Source: Neobacillus cucumis (GTDB lineage: Bacteria > Bacillota > Bacilli > Bacillales_B > DSM-18226). From it: a DNA stretch of 64,000 nt. Under the pieces are notes generated by a model. That model was not told the DNA's origin, searched no databases, and worked only from the letters and a program-made list of their open reading frames with translations. Made by a program: the position numbers and the translations under genes. Below are positions 58,133 to 64,000 of the stretch, piece by piece (position 1 is the first letter of the stretch; each line of letters opens with the position of its first letter). Where the stretch lies: assembly GCF_023715505.1 (NCBI RefSeq), contig NZ_JAMBOH010000007.1, forward strand, positions 124,001 through 188,000, read 5' to 3'.

Positions 58133-58963
58133 TTAACCTTTCACTGAACCGGCAGATAAACCTTGAATAAAGTGTTTTTGTAAGAATAAGAAGAGAACAG
58201 CCATTGGCAGTACAGCTAAAATTGCGGCTGCTGCTACCAGGTTCAGGTTGTTTGTATTCGATCCAAAGAATCCTGACAGTGCTACTGTTATGGTTTTCAC
58301 TTCATCCGCCTGCAGGAAGAAAATCGCAAATTGATAGTCATTCCAAATATAAACGCAAGAAATAATTAAAATAGAGGCTGTTACCGGTTTTAACAATGGA
58401 AACACCACTTTAAAGAAGGTTCCGATTGTACTGGCCCCATCTATTTTAGCCGCTTCCTCCAATTCTTTTGGAATGGTAGAACGGATAAAACCTGCATATA
58501 AGAAAATCGTTAATGGCATAAAAGAAGCGACGTTATTCAAAATGGCGATAAGATGGGTATTCATCAGCCCCATGTCCACGACCAAATTATATAAAGGAAC
58601 TAAAGCGGTTAATGGCGGGATGACCATCACAGAGATAAAAATCATATACATATATTTATTTAGTTTCGTTTGCCGTCTGGCAAGCGGGTAAGCAGCTAAA
58701 GATCCAAATACAATCAGCAAGAGCGCGGAAAAAAAAGTAATAATGACTGTATTGATAAACGCATTTCCTAAGTTCGCCATTTCCCATGCTTCGGAAAAGT
58801 TGGTAAATGACCATTGTTTAGGAAAAACCCACTTTGAGCTGAAATCCCCTCTTGCTTTAAACGCGGTTGTAATTAGTATATAAAAGGGTATTAAGTGAAA
58901 TAAGGTAATGGCAAGAGCAATCAGTGTTAAAACAGTCTTATTTCGTTTATTCAGGTAATTCAT
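58133..58963 (-). CDS. Carbohydrate ABC transporter permease, MalG/MsmG type
   Basis: 276 residues, six helices. The EAA loop reads EAAKIDGASTIGTFFKVVFP, which contacts the shared ATPase. The end of the upstream permease gene overlaps its start by one base. CUT1 family for oligosaccharides. No ATPase gene is in the operon, so a MsmX-type multitask ATPase encoded elsewhere is expected. Confidence 0.88.
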   Translation of the reverse strand: MNYLNKRNKTVLTLIALAITLFHLIPFYILITTAFKARGDFSSKWVFPKQWSFTNFSEAWEMANLGNAFINTVIITFFSALLLIVFGSLAAYPLARRQTKLNKYMYMIFISVMVIPPLTALVPLYNLVVDMGLMNTHLIAILNNVASFMPLTIFLYAGFIRSTIPKELEEAAKIDGASTIGTFFKVVFPLLKPVTASILIISCVYIWNDYQFAIFFLQADEVKTITVALSGFFGSNTNNLNLVAAAAILAVLPMAVLFLFLQKHFIQGLSAGSVKG

Positions 58964-59895
58964 TATGCCTCGACCTCCTTGCGTTTAAAGAAAATCAATG
59001 TGGCCAAGCTGATGATGAGGATGATGATTGCCATTAAAACACCCTCCGTTGCTGCATAGCCTGCATCCTGCCTATTAAAATATAAGTCATACATAAAGGT
59101 AGACATGGATTGCGAGGCATTCCCCGGTCCGCCTCCAGTTAGCGAAATAATCACATCAAATAATTTCAACCCGCCAATAATATTTAAAACCATATTGATT
59201 GTGATCGAAGGCATTAATAGTGGTAATGTAATATTTTTAAACTGCTGGAAGCTTGAAGCACCATCAATTTGAGCAGCTTCGTAATATTCCTTTGAAATAC
59301 TCTGCAGACCTGCCAAATAAATAATCATTGCTACTCCGACAAATTGATAAGTATTAACAAAAACGATGATCCACTTATTCATATTCGGGTCGGCTAATGC
59401 ATTTATTTTATCTAGGCCGATAAATTGCAATAGATCGTTTAGTGCGCCTCCTTGATAAGCAAAGAAGAAATACCAGATATAACCCATAATTAAAGGACTA
59501 ATGATGACCGGCAGGTACACAATCGTCCGTGTGATTGCCCGCGCTTTAATACTCTGGTTCAGTAATAAAGCATAAAGCAGCCCTAAAATATTTTGAAAAA
59601 TTGTACTGCCAATACCGAAAATTAATGTATTCCCGACAACAAGCCAGGTATCTGGGTCTTTTAGCAACCTCGTATACTGATTAAATCCAACATAATCATA
59701 GGTTTGAGAAAAACCATCCCAGTTGGTAAATGATATTTTTATCCCCATAAGGAATGGATAAACAATGAAAAAGCATATGACGGCAAGTGCCGGAAGATAC
59801 ATCCACCATAGGGAGGATTCTTTATGAACTTTTAGTTTAACTATCTTTTCCTTAGTCTTCGTGGGTGCAGATTTTTGAGTTTCCACTTCAATCAT
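58963..59895 (-). CDS. Carbohydrate ABC transporter permease, MalF/MsmF type
   Basis: 310 residues, six to seven helices after a charged N-terminus. EAA loop [20 protein letters not shown]. Start follows AGGAGC. Partner of the MalG-type permease below it and of the binding lipoprotein above it. Confidence 0.88.
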   Translation of the reverse strand: MIEVETQKSAPTKTKEKIVKLKVHKESSLWWMYLPALAVICFFIVYPFLMGIKISFTNWDGFSQTYDYVGFNQYTRLLKDPDTWLVVGNTLIFGIGSTIFQNILGLLYALLLNQSIKARAITRTIVYLPVIISPLIMGYIWYFFFAYQGGALNDLLQFIGLDKINALADPNMNKWIIVFVNTYQFVGVAMIIYLAGLQSISKEYYEAAQIDGASSFQQFKNITLPLLMPSITINMVLNIIGGLKLFDVIISLTGGGPGNASQSMSTFMYDLYFNRQDAGYAATEGVLMAIIILIISLATLIFFKRKEVEA

Positions 59896-59984
59896 CAGTA
59901 TTCAGCTCCTATAAAAGATCTTTTACAGTTGGAGGATAAAGAGGCAGCCTGCTTGTCTGCCCCTAAATCTCATACCAAGTTCTT

Positions 59985-61250
59985 CTACTTTTTCTGATCC
60001 TTTAGACGCATGAATTCCTCGCCCACTTTTTTCGATACTTCTTTCGGTGACATTTTACCGGATAATAATTCTTGTCCAGTCGCACCAAGAACATCCCACA
60101 TACCGCTTGGTAAATAAATGCGGTCAAAATATGGCTGGACTTGAACATTTTTAAATGTTTCATAGTCGTCAGAGTAATAGTTTTTGGCATCTGTATTTGT
60201 CAAACCTGCTGGTAAGGATGTACCTTCTGCAATTTCTTTTACGATTTCCGGCTGTGAAATATACTCGAGAAACTTTTTAGCTTCTTTCTTGTGTTTTGAA
60301 TCCTTCCATACTGCAAGTGTATGGCGTTCTCCGCCGATCCAAACCGGATCGTCGCCTTTATGAATGACAGGCATTGGGATAACCCCTAATTTCACTTCAG
60401 GATTTAACTCTTCTACAGATGGTCCTAACATCCCGCCGCCGATAATAAACCCAATTTTATTTTGAGCCATTAGTTCTGTCATTTGTTGATTTTGAGCGGT
60501 TAATACATCTTCGTTCAATAAGCCTTTATCCTTCATTTCCTTTAGTTTTTCAGGGAGGAAGGTGTAGTCGGACCAATTAATATTTCCTTCTAATAATTGT
60601 TTCTCGGAATCAGGATTCGATTTTGTAACGAATAATGGTGTCAAAAACTGGTCAAAGTATTGACCAAATGACGATTTATCCGAACCAGCGAACCACAATG
60701 GAGTGACTTCGCCTTTACTTTTCTTTTTAATCGTTTCTAGTGCAGTCATGAATTCATCAAAAGTGGTTGGTGGTTGAACTCCATACTTCTCTAGTAGTGA
60801 TTTATTATATGTAATTCCGTCTTTCGCCTGATTTAATGGATAGGCATAGACTTTCCCTTTGTCATCTTTCAGGATGGGATCTAAGGCAGGATCAAGGTTC
60901 TTTACCCAATCCATATCGCTTAAATCTTCAACATAATTTCCGTAGCGCTTTTGGGCCCAGCCGTGGGTATCAAATAAATCCGGCATATCATTGGCCGCCA
61001 TTTTTACACGCAACATACCTTCATAACCATCAGCAGGATAATTATATTTAATATCTATCTTAGGATTTTCCTTCTCAAATTTTTGGATGACATTTGTGAG
61101 TGTTTTCTGGTCAGCTTCATTTGTTACAGTTGAATATAGTGATAATGTTACTTTGCCGCCTTCACTTGATGAAGAACTTTTACTAGAGCAGCCTGCAATG
61201 ATGGTGGTAAGAGAAGCAGCAATAGCTAAAACTTTTAATACTTTCCTCAT
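59985..61250 (-). CDS. Alpha-galactoside-binding lipoprotein, ABC importer (MsmE/RafE type)
   Basis: 421 residues, SBP_bac_1 family. The signal peptide ends in the lipobox IIAGC (TTIIAGCSSKS). The mature protein has the extended oligosaccharide-binding fold with FDTHGWAQKRYGNYVEDL near residue 100. First gene of the operon with two alpha-galactosidases, so raffinose, stachyose or melibiose is the likely ligand. Start follows AGGGGGT. Confidence 0.88.
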   Translation of the reverse strand: MRKVLKVLAIAASLTTIIAGCSSKSSSSSEGGKVTLSLYSTVTNEADQKTLTNVIQKFEKENPKIDIKYNYPADGYEGMLRVKMAANDMPDLFDTHGWAQKRYGNYVEDLSDMDWVKNLDPALDPILKDDKGKVYAYPLNQAKDGITYNKSLLEKYGVQPPTTFDEFMTALETIKKKSKGEVTPLWFAGSDKSSFGQYFDQFLTPLFVTKSNPDSEKQLLEGNINWSDYTFLPEKLKEMKDKGLLNEDVLTAQNQQMTELMAQNKIGFIIGGGMLGPSVEELNPEVKLGVIPMPVIHKGDDPVWIGGERHTLAVWKDSKHKKEAKKFLEYISQPEIVKEIAEGTSLPAGLTNTDAKNYYSDDYETFKNVQVQPYFDRIYLPSGMWDVLGATGQELLSGKMSPKEVSKKVGEEFMRLKDQKK

Positions 61251-61300
61251 ATAAATACCCCCTGGATTTCCAAATGTGATGGATTTATTGCCGATTTGTT

Positions 61301-61320
61301 ATCAAAAACTACTTTCAAAA
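61301..61320 (-). promoter_or_regulatory. Possible LacI-regulator site upstream of the alpha-galactoside operon
   Basis: The minus strand reads TTTTGAAAGTAGTTTTTGAT, resembling TTTTGAAAGGGTTTTCAAT at the regulator gene's own upstream region (62712-62730). Similarity is partial. Confidence 0.3.
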
Positions 61321-61409
61321 TAACAATAATTACTAGACAAGTTCACTTGAGCATAGGAAGGAGGCACTATATAATATAGATACTCCTTTTTCTGGAGGGA
61401 GTCTGGGGT

Positions 61410-61487
61410 TTATTCATCTGCGTAATATGTGATTGGCCGTCACAAATCAAAATCTATAAAACTCTAAAGTAGATTACGGATGAATAA
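61410..61487. repeat. Imperfect inverted repeat between the LacI gene and the alpha-galactoside operon
   Basis: TTATTCATCTGCGTAAT (61410-61426) and ATTACGGATGAATAA (61473-61487) pair apart from two extra bases. It may be a looped terminator/operator region in the 348-base gap; nothing else is evident there besides the promoter zone. Confidence 0.45.
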
Positions 61488-61598
61488 GCCTCTTCCTATC
61501 TTTCTTTCATTTGTTTCATAGAACCATTTTTCAGGATATTTCGATTGTTTTTCTATCGCATCACCCCCTTTAAAAAGATATTTAAGCATGCAGACAGC

Positions 61599-62627
61599 CT
61601 ATCTTACAGCACCGCAGCTTTGTCTAATTACCAATTCAGAAGGCAATATCACTTTTAATGGGAGTGTTCTTCCATTCAATCGATCCATTAATAGTTTTAC
61701 TCCTGTTTGACCCATTTCTTTTGTATGGACTTTTATAGTAGTTAGCGGTGTACTTGTAAACTGAGCAATTTCGATATCATCAAAGCTTACAATGGCGACA
61801 TCATTTGGAACGGACAGCTTAGCTTCCTGTAATGCTTTTAATGCACCAATCGCCATTGGATCACTCGCGATAAAGAATGCTTCCGGAAATTCTCCCAGTT
61901 TAAGCGCCTTCTTCATTAATTCGTAACCATGGGCCATTTGATACTCTCCGATAAATGTCCAACTTGGATTGTATAATCCTTCTCTCTTCATCAGCTTCTC
62001 GAAGGTTGTAAGACGTTCATCCTCAATCCTAACTTTCCCGCTATTCACGTGTTCCTTTTCTTCTCCGCCAATGTACCCAATCCGGTTGTAACCCACGTTC
62101 AATAAATGTTTCACTGCTATTTCTGTTGATTTAACAAAATCGATTACCACTGAGTCATAAAGGGTATCATCTGGAGAATGGTTAATATACACAACGTTTT
62201 GAATATGATCACTAACTTTTTTTAATGCTGTTTCACTAATTCTGCCAATTACAATCAACCCATCAAAATTATGGATTAGTTGATTAGAGCCTGTTTCATG
62301 CAGCCGAAACATACTGCTTGACGTAATTCCTTGCTTTAATAGTTCTTCTTCTACTCCTTGACGAATCGATAAGAAGTAAGGATCACTCATTTCTTCTTCT
62401 AATGTTTGGCATAGTAATATCCCAACATGGGGTGTTTTTTTAGCAGCTTCCAAATGTTTTTCGGCTTGTCGTTCGAGGATGGTTTTATAACCGAGTTCCT
62501 TTGCAGATTGTAATATGCGTTGTCGGGTCTCCTCTAAAACCGATATGGTCTGATCATTATTCAACACTCTTGAAACAGTTGTGGGAGATACATTTGTCAT
62601 ATTTGCTATATCTTTTATTGTCGCCAT
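61599..62627 (-). CDS. LacI family transcriptional regulator of the alpha-galactoside operon
   Basis: 342 residues with a full HTH: MATIKDIANMTNVSPTTVSR and VLNNDQTISVLEETRQRI, then the sugar-binding domain (about 65-340) ending VIRQSCGAVR. The start was set at the ATG six bases after GGAGAGG. It lies directly upstream of the alpha-galactoside genes and is the likely repressor (MsmR/RafR role). Contrast it with the truncated LacI protein at 43099. Confidence 0.87.
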   Translation of the reverse strand: MATIKDIANMTNVSPTTVSRVLNNDQTISVLEETRQRILQSAKELGYKTILERQAEKHLEAAKKTPHVGILLCQTLEEEMSDPYFLSIRQGVEEELLKQGITSSSMFRLHETGSNQLIHNFDGLIVIGRISETALKKVSDHIQNVVYINHSPDDTLYDSVVIDFVKSTEIAVKHLLNVGYNRIGYIGGEEKEHVNSGKVRIEDERLTTFEKLMKREGLYNPSWTFIGEYQMAHGYELMKKALKLGEFPEAFFIASDPMAIGALKALQEAKLSVPNDVAIVSFDDIEIAQFTSTPLTTIKVHTKEMGQTGVKLLMDRLNGRTLPLKVILPSELVIRQSCGAVR

Positions 62628-62713
62628 CTTAAACCTCTCCACTAATAATTTTACTTATCTTCCATAAAATATCACTAAATCATTTACCATGTTCTACCTT
62701 ATGATAGCAACTT

Positions 62714-62729
62714 TTGAAAGGGTTTTCAA
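62714..62729. promoter_or_regulatory. Possible autoregulatory dyad upstream of the LacI gene
   Basis: TTGAAA-N4-TTTCAA (spacer GGGT). It lacks the central CG of a normal cre. It lies 87 bases before the start codon; the rest of 62730-62970 shows nothing. Confidence 0.35.
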
Positions 62730-62970
62730 TATTATTTTTAGAAAATTTAGTAAAACCATCACCACTATTACTAACGGGTCCTTGTTAAGTCAAACCCTGT
62801 TCTATGTAGTGCTTTTACTTCTCTACACTACCAGCAGGCATAGCTAAAAGTTTTCGCAGGATAGGGACAATTAGGATTTTTTAAGTAAAGACCACAAATA
62901 ACTCACTAAAATATCAGTGATTTTTTTCCACTATTGCTTAAATCAATAATCAAAAAGGGGGTTGGTATAA

Positions 62971-63006
62971 AAAGAAAAAGGGGATGGCCCCTACTCGGCC
63001 AACCCC
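62971..63006 (-). terminator. Terminator after the small membrane protein gene
   Basis: Stem GGGGTTGGCC / GGCCATCCCC with one mismatch and a seven-base loop, overlapping the stop codon, then TTTTTC on the minus strand. Confidence 0.7.
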
Positions 63007-63230
63007 TAGATCTTCTTATCATCTGAAAAATTATATGTTTTTCCGCTCACACTAGAATAAACTTTATTTTTTGTCAAATAGTCAGGCAGTGGAATAGTGT
63101 GATAAAAACGCTTTAACAGTAATGCTAGTGCCAGAGTAGTTATAGACAAACCAATCCTTCCTGTAAGCATACTTAAAATCAACAAAACCACTGCCACAAC
63201 AACAAAGGAGTACCATAACCATTTATTCAT
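63006..63230 (-). CDS. Small membrane protein of unknown function
   Basis: 74 residues, start after AAAGGAGG. Two hydrophobic segments (about 5-22 and 27-40) are followed by a polar tail ending NFSDDKKI. No family is recognised. It lies between the galactitol-type PTS gene and the alpha-galactoside regulator and has its own terminator. Confidence 0.6.
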   Translation of the reverse strand: MNKWLWYSFVVVAVVLLILSMLTGRIGLSITTLALALLLKRFYHTIPLPDYLTKNKVYSSVSGKTYNFSDDKKI

Positions 63231-63316
63231 TTTCTCTGCCTCCTTTTTTCTTAATAAACAACATTAGAACAGTAGTAACGTAATTGCATTAAACTTGGTA
63301 TTTAGGTATAATTAAT

Positions 63317-63348
63317 ATGGGCTCTGCCTCGCCAAAGTTAGAGCCCAT
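63317..63348 (-). terminator. Hairpin after the PTS IIC gene
   Basis: Stem ATGGGCTCT / AGAGCCCAT with a 14-base loop; T-run weak on the minus strand. Probably ends the PTS transcript. Confidence 0.5.
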
Positions 63349-63401
63349 TGGTTTTAAAATATATGATGATTTACCTTTGCTTGGGAGGATTGCCGTTTTG
63401 A

Positions 63402-64000
63402 TTAGGCGATATTCCCAAGTTTTTCATTTTCTTGATCAATTTTTTTGTTTCGAACTTTCATCCCTTTATAGTACCAAACGAACAAACCGAGCCAGACAAT
63501 CGCACCAGCAATACCGATGATTTCGCCGTTTGCTGCATGGGCAAACAGGTAACGGAAGTCAGGATACTCAATCGTGCTCCACGTAATCAATTGGCCACTA
63601 GGAACATCTACTGATTTTGTAGTTTTCGCTAAGTTCGTTACGATTGGTGCGAAACTTGTGGATAGATATAAGAAAACTGGTGTAGTGACAGCCCCTAAGA
63701 TCACCATGCGGAGCAGGTTTCCACCGGTAACAATCATCGCTGGTACAGCCACAGAAAGATTGATAATGCCGGCGAATGGTAATACGTTGTTGCCTGGTAA
63801 TAGAACTGCTAAACCTAACATAACTGGGATTAATAGAATCGTAGTTACCCAAATTTCATTACATCCAGCCATAATCGGCCAGTCAAGACCAATGTAGAAC
63901 TCACGATCTTTGAAGCGTTTTTGCATAAATTCTGAGGTTGCATCAGAAATAGGTGACAACGCTTGCATGAATAGCTTCGATACCATTGGAAAAAGGGTTA
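63402..64000 (-). CDS. PTS galactitol-type transporter subunit IIC (partial, N-terminus outside window)
   Basis: The C-terminal 199 codons, open to the window edge. Hydrophobic with about five helices; segments FYIGLDWPIMAGCNEIWVTT, LPGNNVLPFAGIINLSVA and GGNLLRMVILG match the EIIC GatC/SgcC family. It would import and phosphorylate galactitol or a related polyol together with IIA and IIB components encoded upstream, outside the window. Confidence 0.82.
   Translation of the reverse strand, partial: TLFPMVSKLFMQALSPISDATSEFMQKRFKDREFYIGLDWPIMAGCNEIWVTTILLIPVMLGLAVLLPGNNVLPFAGIINLSVAVPAMIVTGGNLLRMVILGAVTTPVFLYLSTSFAPIVTNLAKTTKSVDVPSGQLITWSTIEYPDFRYLFAHAANGEIIGIAGAIVWLGLFVWYYKGMKVRNKKIDQENEKLGNIA

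Noticed and set aside
62714..62729. CcpA cre upstream of the LacI gene
   Set aside because: The dyad lacks the central CG needed in cre; kept only as a weak LacI-type dyad.
1..64000. tRNA, rRNA, T-box or prophage genes
   Set aside because: No cloverleaf, rRNA segment, T-box motif or phage structural gene was recognised on either strand by eye.

Overview
The window is chromosomal DNA of a low-GC Gram-positive bacterium, most likely a Bacillaceae member (Bacillus in the broad sense). The grounds are AGGAGG-type ribosome-binding sites before nearly every gene, TTGACA/TATAAT promoters with 17-base spacers, U-tailed intrinsic terminators, a FadF-type Etf:menaquinone oxidoreductase, and Bacillus-type regulators (GntR/FCD, LacI, HxlR, LytTR). 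No rRNA, tRNA, CRISPR array or complete insertion sequence was seen. The window is catabolic and accessory throughout.

Layout. (1) 0-3.0 kb: a partial maleate isomerase and an HpaB-type flavin monooxygenase, next to a MerR-type HTH fused to an isochorismatase-like domain that has lost its catalytic cysteine. (2) 3.3-15.1 kb: a nine-gene operon for an acyl-CoA route: Fe-alcohol dehydrogenase, aldehyde dehydrogenase, acyl-CoA dehydrogenase, CoA-transferase, fumarate-reductase-like flavoprotein, enoyl-CoA hydratase, FadF, RraA-type aldolase and a 2-hydroxyacid dehydrogenase. Two divergent GntR paralogues, an organic-acid MFS carrier and etfBA follow, and exact 19-bp sites mark three of the promoters. 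(3) 20.4-21.5 kb: decayed copies of sugar-cluster genes. (4) 21.5-28.6 kb: a CUT2 sugar ABC transporter with an alpha/beta hydrolase and an AraC regulator. (5) 28.8-43 kb: a second CUT2 sugar locus with three paralogous binding lipoproteins, one ATPase, one permease, four TIM-barrel isomerases/epimerases, two Zn-alcohol dehydrogenases and a Gfo/Idh/MocA oxidoreductase. (6) 43-47.7 kb: its apparent control region: a LacI protein that has lost its DNA-binding domain, a LytTR response regulator, and a cytoplasmic hybrid histidine kinase whose C-terminus is a complete sugar-binding protein like those of the transporter. (7) 47.8-48.0 kb: a group II intron fragment. (8) 48.3-52.5 kb: an HxlR-controlled cassette of FAD monooxygenase, GTP cyclohydrolase II and RibD without the later riboflavin genes. 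(9) 52.6-54.3 kb: an MFS transporter and 52-bp tandem repeats. (10) 54.4-62.6 kb: an alpha-galactoside operon (GH4 and GH36 alpha-galactosidases, MalEFG-type transporter, LacI regulator). (11) The window ends in a galactitol-type PTS IIC gene.

How it fits together. In region 2, electrons from acyl-CoA oxidation would pass through EtfAB to FadF and the menaquinone pool; the substrate is unknown. In regions 5-6, several binding proteins appear to share one membrane channel, and the same binding fold has been captured as the sensory tail of a two-component kinase. TGTAATCGATTACA-type operators tie the transporter, the truncated LacI gene and probably the neighbouring CUT2 locus together. The kinase-binding-protein fusion is the strongest candidate for an undescribed system; the HTH-pseudoamidase regulator and the riboflavin-precursor cassette come next.
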